NCBI GenBank assembly: GCA_003222055.1
Contig: QHUT01000081.1
Span: forward strand, 1-34,230
Direction of reading: 5' to 3'
Length of the DNA: 34,230 bases
DNA from: Gemmatimonadota bacterium
Lineage (GTDB): Bacteria; Gemmatimonadota; Gemmatimonadetes; Gemmatimonadales; GWC2-71-9
Shown here: positions 18,619-26,617 of the stretch, one piece after another
How positions within the stretch are numbered: the stretch's first letter is position 1
Layout: each line of letters opens with the position of its first letter
Notes under the pieces: generated by a model
Databases searched by the model: none
Seen by the model: only the letters and a program-made list of their open reading frames with translations
Told to the model about the DNA's origin: nothing
Made by a program: the position numbers and the translations under genes

Positions 18619-20958
18619 TCAGGCTCCGATGTTAACCCGCAATTGTACACTGCGGGGCCTGCCGACCGATGCGCCGCTGAAGAACGCTCCCTTGAGCAGA
18701 TACTTGTTGTCAAACACGTTGTCGACGTACAACTGCGGGCGCACCACGATGGCGCCTGTTGCAAACGTGTACCCCGCGCTCGCGTTCAGAATGAAGTTCG
18801 GGTCCACGTGATTATGCGTGTTGAAATCAAAGAGACCCCGTCCGTAGGTGGAGTCGGGATCGTTGGCGTTGATCAGGCCGGACCCGTAGGTGCCGGTGGC
18901 GGACAGGTAGAACCCATGGCTCGAGTATACTAGGCTCGCCACGCTCGACAGTCGCTGGTCGTGGTCGAGGTCGAAGTATCCAGGCGTCGAGTCCGTCGGG
19001 AAGAACCCGCCCGTGATCGGGTGGTTTCCGTAAGCGTGGTTCAGCGCCAGATTCACATACCCCGAAACGGGTCCCGCGGGGCGAATTTCCACCACACCCT
19101 CCAGGCCTGTGATGCGGACCTGGCCGATGTTTACCGACGTGACGATCGCCGTTCCGGGCACGGTAGCGTCGTCGATGCCCGGCGTGCTCTGCTTCTGGTA
19201 CGCGGACAGCTTGGTGACCACGCCAAAGGGGAAGCGGTGCACATACCCCAGCTCGAAGAAGTGGTCCCGTTCGGGTAAGGTCGGGGCGGCCGCAACGCCT
19301 CCCTGCGCGGTGCTGGTGATGGCACGGAGGTCCTCGACGTTCGTCGGCAGGAACAGCCGGGCGTAGTACACCCAGAACGTGTTGGCGGGATCGGGGAAGA
19401 AGCTCAGTTTCACACGCGGGCTCACCTGGTTCCGGTTCCCGGCGAACGGAGCGTTGTGGTTGTCGAACCGCACGCCAGTCCGGAGCTCCCAATGGTCTGA
19501 CGGCGCTATCGCCGTTTGGGCGTACACCCCCACGTCACTACCCTTGAGATCAGAGATGGACGCGGGCCCGGCGCTGCCCTGGTTGGTGATCGACGAGAAG
19601 TCCTCGTGGCCACCGGTGTAGGATGCGAGCACGCCGGTCTTGAATTCGAGCCCGTGGTGGGGCTGCAACGTGTAGTCCAGCTTGATGCCGAGCGTGTGAA
19701 AATTCCGGTCCTCCGCGATGACGTAGTGGTTCGTGTCGCCGGGGAACTGGAAGGTGGCCGCGTCCGTGAGGCCCGGAACGTAGTCGAGGCTCCCATCCCG
19801 GAAGAACGCGCCCGTGAACAGCTCCGACGAACCGCCCGACGTGCCCTCGACGGAACGGTGACGCCAGCCGAGGTTCACGAATCCGTTCACGTCCTGCTGG
19901 TGGTCGTCGATGATCCCTTCCGCGGAGTCGAAGGGCACGGCGAAACGGGTCCGCGAGCGGTTCACCTCCAGGTTGACCACGTCCCGGTCGGTGGGGACGT
20001 ACTGGACCTTGGCGAATCCGAAGATATCGGAACCGTCGTTGTGGAAGTTCTCGACGGCCTTACGCGCGGTGTCGAACACGACGGGCTCGCGCCGCATGTC
20101 GGTCTCTTGGCGGGCGCCGGAAGCGAACAACCCCCACTTCCCGGCATTGGTGCTGAGCGTGAGCGTCTGGCCGTTGGAGTACTGCGACTGGGCGGGGAAC
20201 CCCTCCCTGAACGAACCCCCGAAGCCGGACACGTCCATGTGGAAGCCGCCGCTCGGGATGCGGGTGTTCACGTTGACGATCGCGGTGTTCTTGTTGCCGT
20301 ATTCGGCGTCCCACCCGCCCGTTTGAAAATCGATCTGGTTCACTACCTGGGGATCGAACAGCTCGTTCAGACTTCCGGAGATGCCGGAGGGCACCGGAAC
20401 GCCGTCCACGTAGTACGTGTACTCGGCGTGTTGGCCGCGGATGTGCACTTCGCCCGTCGGCGCCCGCACGGAGCCGGCGATCGACTGCTGCAAGATCTGC
20501 GACGTCGTGTTGGTGGGCGCGCCGTGATAATCGTTCTGCTTGTAGATCTGGTTTCCGGTACGCGTGTCGACCGCCAGGGGAACGGTGGTCGACACCTCGA
20601 CCGCCGCGAGATTAATCGGAATGGGCGCCAGCCGGAAGTCGGCCCGGCTGACGGCTTCGGTGCCGCCGACTGATACGTCGTGCGTTTCCGCGCGGTATCC
20701 GAGATAGCGCACCTCCACGCGGTATGATCCGCCGGGAAGGTTGTGGACTGCGTAGCGGCCAAAGGCGTCCGTGATGGCGGTCGCGATGACGTTGCCGCCC
20801 CGCAGAATGCGCACCTCGCCCCCGGGCAGCGGCGTGCCGGTCGCGCTGTCCGCCACGGCGCCGCCGATGTCGCCGTCGGCACCGAAGGCGGGGCGGGCGA
20901 CGAGGGCCGCCCCGAGCCCCGTCACGAGTGCCACCTGCAACAATGTCTTGAACGTCAT
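18619..20958 (-). CDS. TonB-dependent outer-membrane receptor with N-terminal carboxypeptidase-regulatory-like domain
   Basis: The 779-residue receptor has a signal peptide (LLQVALVTGLGAALVARPAF), a carboxypeptidase-regulatory-like beta domain (about 29-115, GGAVADSATGTPLPGGEVRI, FGRYAVHNLPGGSYRVEVRY), a plug (about 145-260, VHIRGQHAEYTYYVDGVPVP, TGGWDAEYGNKN) and a long beta barrel to the end. Such proteins import metal chelates or other large substrates using TonB energy. The neighbouring zinc/manganese-type binding protein, permease and small Cys/His proteins argue for a metal, but this is inference. GGAGAGCAC precedes the ATG. The final residue is Ala, not the usual Phe. A 107-base leader with three small palindromes lies upstream. 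Confidence 0.93.
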   Translation of the reverse strand: MTFKTLLQVALVTGLGAALVARPAFGADGDIGGAVADSATGTPLPGGEVRILRGGNVIATAITDAFGRYAVHNLPGGSYRVEVRYLGYRAETHDVSVGGTEAVSRADFRLAPIPINLAAVEVSTTVPLAVDTRTGNQIYKQNDYHGAPTNTTSQILQQSIAGSVRAPTGEVHIRGQHAEYTYYVDGVPVPSGISGSLNELFDPQVVNQIDFQTGGWDAEYGNKNTAIVNVNTRIPSGGFHMDVSGFGGSFREGFPAQSQYSNGQTLTLSTNAGKWGLFASGARQETDMRREPVVFDTARKAVENFHNDGSDIFGFAKVQYVPTDRDVVNLEVNRSRTRFAVPFDSAEGIIDDHQQDVNGFVNLGWRHRSVEGTSGGSSELFTGAFFRDGSLDYVPGLTDAATFQFPGDTNHYVIAEDRNFHTLGIKLDYTLQPHHGLEFKTGVLASYTGGHEDFSSITNQGSAGPASISDLKGSDVGVYAQTAIAPSDHWELRTGVRFDNHNAPFAGNRNQVSPRVKLSFFPDPANTFWVYYARLFLPTNVEDLRAITSTAQGGVAAAPTLPERDHFFELGYVHRFPFGVVTKLSAYQKQSTPGIDDATVPGTAIVTSVNIGQVRITGLEGVVEIRPAGPVSGYVNLALNHAYGNHPITGGFFPTDSTPGYFDLDHDQRLSSVASLVYSSHGFYLSATGTYGSGLINANDPDSTYGRGLFDFNTHNHVDPNFILNASAGYTFATGAIVVRPQLYVDNVFDNKYLLKGAFFSGASVGRPRSVQLRVNIGA

Positions 20959-20975
20959 GTGCTCTCCTTGTCGTG

Positions 20976-21054
20976 AGTGCGTTGCACTGAGCCGGCGCCA
21001 CTCCCGACCAGGGAGCGCGACGGATCGATGTCACGGCTGGGCGACGCCAGCGTC
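20976..21054. promoter_or_regulatory. Cluster of three small palindromes in the TonB-receptor leader
   Basis: AGTGC-GTT-GCACT (20976-20988), CTCCC-GACCA-GGGAG (21001-21015) and GACGC-CA-GCGTC (21043-21054) are all perfect inverted repeats within the 107-base gap upstream of the receptor. They may be repressor sites or leader RNA structure controlling the receptor. No standard promoter boxes were found in this gap. Confidence 0.35.
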
Positions 21055-21065
21055 AGGCGGCGTCG

Positions 21066-21416
21066 CTAGGAGAGCGTCGGTGGGGCTCGGGGTTGCGGGT
21101 GGGGTCGGGCGAGCGGGTGCGCGCCCGCCGGGTCGACCGGACGCACCGCCCGGCGGGTGGCGACTTCGAGACGCAGCGGCGTGGCCCGGCCCGTGAGGAC
21201 CGGGGCCGTGAGGAAATGGCACAGCGCGCAATCCGGTGCGTGGATGCGCGCACAGCTCTTGGTGGTGTGGGACTCGATGTGCGCGGTCGCGTGGGCGCCG
21301 GCGGCGTCGAGCCGGGCGTCCGCCCAGGCGGCGGCGCCCGGCAGCGCGAGCTGCAGGAGGGCTCCGAGGAGCCACACTCTACGCGCCCCGGGGGGACGCC
21401 GGGCCGCGCGGATCAC
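21066..21416 (-). CDS. Small exported Cys/His protein with CxxCH motif (copy 1)
   Basis: The 116-residue protein has an N-terminal membrane or signal segment (VWLLGALLQLALPGAAAWA). A Cys/His core follows: H46, E48, H50, C55, H59, then C63-A-L-C66-H67. The rest is Pro/Arg-rich, ending R110-A-P-P-T-L-S. The GTG at 21416 overlaps the permease stop by four bases (GTGA), which decides the start. A second protein with the same core and tail is encoded at 24663-25016. CxxCH could bind heme c, but the other Cys and His residues suggest a metal site or metal chaperone. I do not recognise the family with certainty; DUF2946-like small proteins are a loose resemblance. Confidence 0.75.
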   Translation of the reverse strand: MIRAARRPPGARRVWLLGALLQLALPGAAAWADARLDAAGAHATAHIESHTTKSCARIHAPDCALCHFLTAPVLTGRATPLRLEVATRRAVRPVDPAGAHPLARPHPQPRAPPTLS

Positions 21417-22246
21417 GCTGGCGCCGGCATGTACTTCCGGAGCACGATGGCTCCCATCAGCACCATCCCGTACATGCATACGATCAGCGGGCCGGTAGGC
21501 AGATCCCCGGCGAGTGAAAGCCAGAGCCCGAGGACCGACGCCAGCGCCCCCGAGCCCCACGAGATGTACGCCAGTCGCTTCATGTCACGGGTGAACAGGA
21601 AAGCAATCACGGCCGGGACGACGAGGAAGCTGAACACCATCAGGACGCCGGCGACCGGTACGGCGAGCGTGATCACGACGCCGAAGGACAGGTAGAACAG
21701 GAAGTCCCACCACTTGATCCTCCATCCCAGGCGCTCGGCCTCCTCCGGGTGAAACGAAATGGTGAGGAAGCGGTGGCGCAGGGCGTAGTGGAACAGGCCG
21801 AGCGCGGCGTAGACGACCGCCAGCTTGATAATCGTGGGCTTGAACGTGACCCACAAAATGCTCCCGGTCAGGGTCTTCTCAATTGCCTCGCCGCCGCCCG
21901 GCACCTTGTTGGCGACCAGCACGGCCGCCGCGGAAGCGACGACGTACACGATGCCGATGAAGGCCTCCTGCGGCACGCGCCGGCCTTCGCGGGGCGACGT
22001 GCGCGTGAGCGCGAACAGCAAGGCCCCGACCGCCGTGGCGAAAAGGGCGAAGACGTAGGCCCACGTCGAATCGGCCTCCACGTGTATCAGCAGCGCCGAC
22101 AGGCCGCCGAGCGCGGCCATCTGCGCCAGTGACAGGTCGACGAAGATGACCTCGCGCGCGATGACGTGGAGCCCGAGGTAGGACAGCATCGCGACCAGGA
22201 CCATGCAGGCCACGAACGGCGGGATCATCAATTGGAGACCGCTCAT
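21413..22246 (-). CDS. Zinc/manganese-type ABC transporter permease (ZnuB/TroC-like)
   Basis: The 277-residue inner-membrane protein has about eight helices and typical ABC-3 family segments: VIFVDLSLAQMAALGGLSALL, a central TLTGSILWVTF, YALRHRFLTISFHPEEAERLG and VAGVLMVFSFLVVPAVIAFLF. It would form the channel for metal delivered by the binding protein encoded upstream. The ATG at 22246 has AAGGACGGTGAG as binding site and lies 14 bases after the binding-protein stop. Cognate ATPase (ZnuC-like) is not encoded next to it, unlike most such operons. The next gene downstream is the small CxxCH protein, coupled by GTGA. Confidence 0.93.
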   Translation of the reverse strand: MSGLQLMIPPFVACMVLVAMLSYLGLHVIAREVIFVDLSLAQMAALGGLSALLIHVEADSTWAYVFALFATAVGALLFALTRTSPREGRRVPQEAFIGIVYVVASAAAVLVANKVPGGGEAIEKTLTGSILWVTFKPTIIKLAVVYAALGLFHYALRHRFLTISFHPEEAERLGWRIKWWDFLFYLSFGVVITLAVPVAGVLMVFSFLVVPAVIAFLFTRDMKRLAYISWGSGALASVLGLWLSLAGDLPTGPLIVCMYGMVLMGAIVLRKYMPAPA

Positions 22247-22260
22247 CTCACCGTCCTTTG

Positions 22261-23313
22261 TCAGTTGGCTGTGACGCCGCCCGACGCGAACGCGCGGCCG
22301 AGCTCGGAGATCCACAGGTTCATGAGGTCGAAATACGTGTTGATTCCGGTCGCCCCACCGGTGTTGGACGGTACGATGACCGCCTTCGCTCCCGTTTTCT
22401 GCGCGACCTCGATGACCTGATTCCGGTCATAGTAGTTGGTGGAGAGCAGCACCTGGATGTGCTGCTCGCGCATCTCGTTGATGACCTCGAGGACGTGGCC
22501 GGGTGTGGGTGGAATGCCGGGCTTCGGCTCGATGTAGTCGACACACGGCACGCCGTATTCGCGGGAGAAGTAATCCCACTCCTTGTGGTAGCACGCGACC
22601 GACTTGCCACGGAACGGCATCGCTTCCTGAAGCCACCCGCCGAGCCGGCTGGACAGGGGGGCACCCTGATACTGCTTCGATTTCAGGAAATCCAGCAGCT
22701 TCCCCTGTCGGTCCAGGTCGGAGAGGGTCTTACCCCCGAACAGCTTCACGAGCTCGTCGCCGAACAGCGCACGATACACGCGGTCCTCGAAATCCTTCTC
22801 TCGCGGGGCAAAGTAATCGGCGTTCTCCGGCGAGACCCGCTTCAAGCCCGTCAGTATGTTGCGGGCGATCTGAACGGCATTGAGGGGAGAGGTCCAGATG
22901 TGCGGGTTGCCGTACACGTGGATGTCGCCCTGGGCGCGCGAGAAGCTCGTGGGGACGTCGAGCAGATCCATGCCGGCGTATGCCGCGACGTAGCCGGGTC
23001 CGCCCTCCGTCACTTTGGGGTTGTTCGCCTTGTCGAGCAGCGCCGGCACCCACAACTCGAGATCAAGGCCCGTCGTGACGAACACGTCCGCCTGGGAGAG
23101 CATGGGGATGAAGCTGGGCTTCGGCTGCACGTAGTGCGGATTCTCGTCGCCGGTCGCGATCGAGTTCACGACGCCCCGGTCTCCGACGATCTCCCGCGCG
23201 ATGGCAGCGTAGGTCGTGAGCGAGGTGACGACCTTCACCTTGTCCGCGGGGCGGGGCGGGCGGACCGGCGCGGGGGTGTGGAGCGCGAGCAGCAGAGCGA
23301 TGGCTGGCAGCAT
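22261..23313 (-). CDS. Metal-binding periplasmic protein of an ABC transporter (ZnuA/TroA-like)
   Basis: The 350-residue cluster A-I binding protein has a short signal segment (LPAIALLLALHTPA) and binding-protein features with metal ligands at H60 (ENPHYVQPKPS), H138 (GNPHIWTSP) and H243 (VACYHKEWDYF), and probably D296 (NYYDRNQ). It lacks the His-rich loop found in many zinc-specific ZnuA proteins. Zinc or manganese is therefore the likely ligand, but the sequence cannot separate them. The ATG lies 1 base after the porin stop. The permease follows 14 bases later, so the two are co-transcribed. Confidence 0.93.
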   Translation of the reverse strand: MLPAIALLLALHTPAPVRPPRPADKVKVVTSLTTYAAIAREIVGDRGVVNSIATGDENPHYVQPKPSFIPMLSQADVFVTTGLDLELWVPALLDKANNPKVTEGGPGYVAAYAGMDLLDVPTSFSRAQGDIHVYGNPHIWTSPLNAVQIARNILTGLKRVSPENADYFAPREKDFEDRVYRALFGDELVKLFGGKTLSDLDRQGKLLDFLKSKQYQGAPLSSRLGGWLQEAMPFRGKSVACYHKEWDYFSREYGVPCVDYIEPKPGIPPTPGHVLEVINEMREQHIQVLLSTNYYDRNQVIEVAQKTGAKAVIVPSNTGGATGINTYFDLMNLWISELGRAFASGGVTAN

Positions 23314-23314
23314 G

Positions 23315-24571
23315 TCAGTAGGTCTCGTGTTTGTGTGGTCCGATCGCCCAGACGGCCTGGAGGGCGAAATCGTTCGTGGACGGTTGCCCGGTAACCTGGG
23401 CCCACGTGTACTGGGCGCGGAGCTCCACCCACTCGCTTTCCCACAGCGTCAGCGAGGGGATGACCTGGCGCGTGATGAGACCGGAGAGCGGATCCTCGAC
23501 GTAATCGTATCGAGCTCCCGCGATCAGGCGCTGACCGAGCTTATACGTGGTGCCGGCGTACCAGCCGAGCCGCGTGGTGCCGGAGCCGCTGTACTCCTTC
23601 CGCAGCGCGTACAGCTCGCCTCGCAGCGTCCACTCGCGGTACAGCCCCCGAGCCGGTGGACGCCACGTGAGGCGGAAATCGATCCCGCCCACCTTGGTGC
23701 GGAGGCTCGAATCGGGGTCGGTGCCGTACAGCGCCGTGCCACCGAGCTGCATGTAGGTGGAGCGCGTCAGCTGCCAGAAGTTCAGCAGGTGCAGGAGGTA
23801 CGTCGGCCGGCCGGTGCCCCCGAATAGCTCGGCATCGCTCGCGCTGCGCGTGACCTGCCCGGTGACCTCGTGGGTTCCGAGCCCACCGAACGCCCGATAC
23901 AGCGAGATGCCGGCACCGGCCAGCCCGTCGTCTCCGAGATAGGTCCGGAGGGCGAGGGGGTATTCGGTCTCCGGGAGGGCGTGCAGGTGCCAGCGATTCA
24001 GCTCGCCGAACTGCTGGCGGAACTTGCCGATGTCGAACCGGATGTGTCCCGGCAACCCGGTCCAGTATGCATACCCCTCTTCGATGCTGACATTGCCGTT
24101 CTCAAAGCTCACGAAAATCTTGGTGCTCGAGTAGGGATCGAGTGGCGACTGAAAGCCGACTTCGAACTCCCGCGGGTCGAAGTTCTCGCGCTGGATGCCC
24201 TCTAGACGCGCGCCAGCGCGTACATCGCCCGTGGCGCTGATTTCCGGATTGAGCTGCGGCTGGCTGCGCTCCCGGCCGACGAATTTCGTGGGGCCGGCGG
24301 TGTCGCCTTTCATCGTCGTGGTGTCCGTGCCCGCCGCGACCGCGGCGGCGGCGCGCAGGGCGGCGAGGGACGTGTCGGCCACCGCCTCGGCGGCCGCCGG
24401 GCGATGGATGAGCTGGGCCCGCATGCTGTCGAGCCGGGCCTTGAGCGCCCGGACCTCGGCCGCGAGCGAGTCTACCCGGCTCTGCTCGGCCGGTTGCTGG
24501 GCCGACGTGCGTCCAGGTAGCGCGAGCAGGCAGGCGAGCGCGGCCGCGACGGCATAGTGATCTCGAATCAT
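23315..24571 (-). CDS. Porin-like outer-membrane beta-barrel protein with coiled-coil N-terminus
   Basis: The 418-residue protein has a signal peptide (AVAALACLLALPGRTSAQQ), a coiled coil (RVDSLAAEVRALKARLDSM) and, from about residue 100, a long run of alternating beta strands such as GRPTYLLHLLNFWQLTRS and SEWVELRAQYTWAQV. This is the layout of porin-like barrels that use the coiled coil to trimerise. The segment FDIGKFRQQFGELNRWHLHAL is typical of porins. It ends in HKHETY, with an aromatic last residue. It lies 1 base before the metal-binding protein gene, so a role in metal entry is inferred. The ATG at 24571 is chosen because the signal peptide starts there. Confidence 0.78.
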   Translation of the reverse strand: MIRDHYAVAAALACLLALPGRTSAQQPAEQSRVDSLAAEVRALKARLDSMRAQLIHRPAAAEAVADTSLAALRAAAAVAAGTDTTTMKGDTAGPTKFVGRERSQPQLNPEISATGDVRAGARLEGIQRENFDPREFEVGFQSPLDPYSSTKIFVSFENGNVSIEEGYAYWTGLPGHIRFDIGKFRQQFGELNRWHLHALPETEYPLALRTYLGDDGLAGAGISLYRAFGGLGTHEVTGQVTRSASDAELFGGTGRPTYLLHLLNFWQLTRSTYMQLGGTALYGTDPDSSLRTKVGGIDFRLTWRPPARGLYREWTLRGELYALRKEYSGSGTTRLGWYAGTTYKLGQRLIAGARYDYVEDPLSGLITRQVIPSLTLWESEWVELRAQYTWAQVTGQPSTNDFALQAVWAIGPHKHETY

Positions 24572-24662
24572 CCTGAGGGTCTCCCGTTCCAGTGTTCCGG
24601 GCGCGCGTACAGCCGCATGCCGGACGCGCGCGATCGGTCGGCCGGCACGGCCGGCCGCCAGA

Positions 24663-25016
24663 CTACGAACGGGAGGTGGGAGGCCCTCGGGGTGGGGCGG
24701 TGCGGCGGTCGGGGCGGCACGCCGGCGCCGCGCCCCGGCCGGGCAGCGGATCGTCGGTCGCGGCGGTCGCGGCCAGCTGCGTCCGCGGCTGCTGCGACTG
24801 CAACTGCGAGCCGGCGTAATGACACAGCGTGCAGCGCAGCTCGTCGTGCAGCGCGATGCATGCGGTGGCATGCTGCGCCTCGACGTGAATCGGCGCGCTG
24901 AGCCGCTCCGACGCGTGGGCCAGCGAAACGGCGCTGCCGCCCAGCCCCTGGAGCACCAGGAGCAGTGCCGCGAGCCTGCGCGTCCACCGGGTCGGCGTCG
25001 TCGTCAGTACGATCAC
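24663..25016 (-). CDS. Small exported Cys/His protein with CxxCH motif (copy 2)
   Basis: The 117-residue protein mirrors the copy at 21066-21416. It has an N-terminal hydrophobic segment (RLAALLLVLQGLGGSAVSL), a core H44-x-E46, C53, H57, C62-T-L-C65-H66, and a Pro/Arg tail ending R110-G-P-P-T-S-R-S. The GTG at 25016 overlaps the nfo stop by four bases (GTGA). Two copies bracket the binding-protein, porin and permease genes. The function is unknown; metal handling in the periplasm is an inference from the conserved Cys/His residues and the neighbours. Heme binding through CxxCH is the main alternative. Confidence 0.75.
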   Translation of the reverse strand: MIVLTTTPTRWTRRLAALLLVLQGLGGSAVSLAHASERLSAPIHVEAQHATACIALHDELRCTLCHYAGSQLQSQQPRTQLAATAATDDPLPGRGAAPACRPDRRTAPPRGPPTSRS

Positions 25017-25918
25017 GCCCTGCCTACGGTTCGGGTACGTCCGCCGTTGCGACGGGCGGCGCGCTGGTAGGCACGCAGCCGTCGGAGCATGCGGCGATCG
25101 TGGAACACGGCATCGTCGCCCTTCGGCGTCTCGATAATCTTAATCACCGGCGCGAGGCGCGGGTCGCGCATGATCCGCCGGAACGCTTCCGGCCCGATGG
25201 TCCCCTCGCCGATCCACTGGTGGCGATCCACCCGGGAGCCCGCCGCGCTCTTGGAGTCGTTGAGGTGCAAGCACTTGAGCAGGCTGAGCCCGACCACGCG
25301 GTCGAACCGCTCCCACACCCCCTCGAGCCCCGCGGTGACGTCGTACCCCGCGGCGTGCAGATGCGCCGTGTCGAGGCAGAACGCCACCCGCGCCCGCAGG
25401 GCCGCCGGCAGGGCGTGCCGCAGCGCCGCGAGCTCCTCGAATCTCGACCCCAGGGCGGTCCCGGCGCCCGCCGTTCCTTCGATCAGCACGCCGACCTCAC
25501 CTGGTACTTGGTCGAGACAGCTGGTGTAGCCGCGGGCGTTGCGCTCGAGCCCGGCGGCCTGGTCGTCGATGTAGTTGCCGGGGTGCGACACCACCCAGGG
25601 AATCCCGAGCGCTCGGCACCGGACCAGCTCGCCCCTGAACGCGGCCACGCTGCGCTCGTACAATGCCTCGTCCGGGGACGCGAGATTGATGAGATAGCTG
25701 TCGTGCGACACGACGGCGCGGATCCCGCTGGCCGCGAGCGCGGCCCGGAACGCGGCGACGTCGCCGTCCCGCACCACGGATTCGCGCCACTGGTTGGGCG
25801 TCTTCGTGAACACCTGGATCGCGGTCGCCCCGATCGCGACGCCCCGCTCCGGGGCCCGCGACACGCCGCCCTGCGTCGAGACATGAGCGCCGAGCAGGTC
25901 GCCCGCCGCTTGGCTCAC
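25013..25918 (-). CDS. nfo: Endonuclease IV (AP endonuclease family 2)
   Basis: The 301-residue zinc-dependent enzyme cuts DNA at abasic sites in base excision repair. Ligand-bearing motifs are GAHVSTQGG, VVSHPGNYID, VLIEGTAG, FCLDTAHLHAAGYDV, CLHLNDSK, RVDRHQWIGEGTIG and IKIIETPKGDD. The length is normal. The GTG at 25918 overlaps the pcm stop by four bases (GTGA), which fixes the start; the longer open frame upstream lies within pcm. It is followed by a small CxxCH gene, also coupled by GTGA, so repair and metal genes share a transcript. Confidence 0.96.
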   Translation of the reverse strand: MSQAAGDLLGAHVSTQGGVSRAPERGVAIGATAIQVFTKTPNQWRESVVRDGDVAAFRAALAASGIRAVVSHDSYLINLASPDEALYERSVAAFRGELVRCRALGIPWVVSHPGNYIDDQAAGLERNARGYTSCLDQVPGEVGVLIEGTAGAGTALGSRFEELAALRHALPAALRARVAFCLDTAHLHAAGYDVTAGLEGVWERFDRVVGLSLLKCLHLNDSKSAAGSRVDRHQWIGEGTIGPEAFRRIMRDPRLAPVIKIIETPKGDDAVFHDRRMLRRLRAYQRAARRNGGRTRTVGRA

Positions 25919-26586
25919 GTCCACGGCTCCTCGGTGAACGCGAGCCGCGAGATCAAGGGCACGAACCGCACGCCGCCGGCGTGCCGCTCCGTGAGGCTCC
26001 CGCCCGGCCCCCGCTGCAGGATGACCAGCTCCTGACCGGAGAGGTCGCCGACGGGGATGACGAGTCGCCCGCCCGGAGCGAGCTGCTCGGTGAGCGGCGT
26101 CGGTACACCGGGCGCCGCCGCGGTCACGATGATGCGGTCGAAGGGGGCACGCTCCGGCCAGCCGCCCGCCCCGTCGCCCAGCCGGGTCTCGATGGTGCGA
26201 AGGCCGAGCCGGCGGAACCGCTCTTCGCCTTCGACCAGCAGATCGGGGAGCCGCTCCACGGTGTACACCCTTGCGCCTAAGTGCGCGAGAATCGCGGTCT
26301 GGTAGCCTGAGCCGGTGCCGATCTCGAGCACGCGGTCGCCGCGGCGCGGGGCCAGCGCTTCGGTCATGAGCGCCACGATGAGGGGTTGGGAGATCGTCTG
26401 GCCGCTGCCGATCGGGAGCGGCGCGTCTTCGTAGGCGTCGCGGGCCAGGTGCGGCGGCAAGAACCATTCGCGCGGCAGCCACGCCATGGCGGCGAGGACC
26501 CGGCAGTCGCGGATTCCCCGATTCGCCAGCTGGCTCACGACCATGCGGCGCCGCGCGCGCCGCGTCTCAGGTGCCGGCCCGCCCAT
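25915..26586 (-). CDS. pcm: Protein-L-isoaspartate O-methyltransferase
   Basis: The 223-residue enzyme uses S-adenosylmethionine to methylate isoaspartyl residues so that damaged proteins can be repaired. Family motifs are YEDAPLPIGSGQTISQP, the SAM-binding VLEIGTGSGYQTAIL and FDRIIVTAAAPGVP, with the C-terminal LAPGGRLVIPVG. GGAGG sits about 8 bases before the ATG at 26586. It is divergent from the GGDEF gene and is the first gene of the pcm-nfo-metal block. The first 14 residues are basic and may be dispensable; an ATG at residue 15 is an alternative. Confidence 0.96.
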   Translation of the reverse strand: MGGPAPETRRARRRMVVSQLANRGIRDCRVLAAMAWLPREWFLPPHLARDAYEDAPLPIGSGQTISQPLIVALMTEALAPRRGDRVLEIGTGSGYQTAILAHLGARVYTVERLPDLLVEGEERFRRLGLRTIETRLGDGAGGWPERAPFDRIIVTAAAPGVPTPLTEQLAPGGRLVIPVGDLSGQELVILQRGPGGSLTERHAGGVRFVPLISRLAFTEEPWT

Positions 26587-26617
26587 CCTCCGCCCTCCGC
26601 GGTTGCCGTCCCATACT

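Noticed and set aside
21066-21416. Calling the CxxCH proteins c-type cytochromes
   Set aside because: Each has only one CxxCH, no recognisable distal heme ligand region, and several additional Cys, His and Glu residues conserved between the copies, so a metal site is at least as likely.
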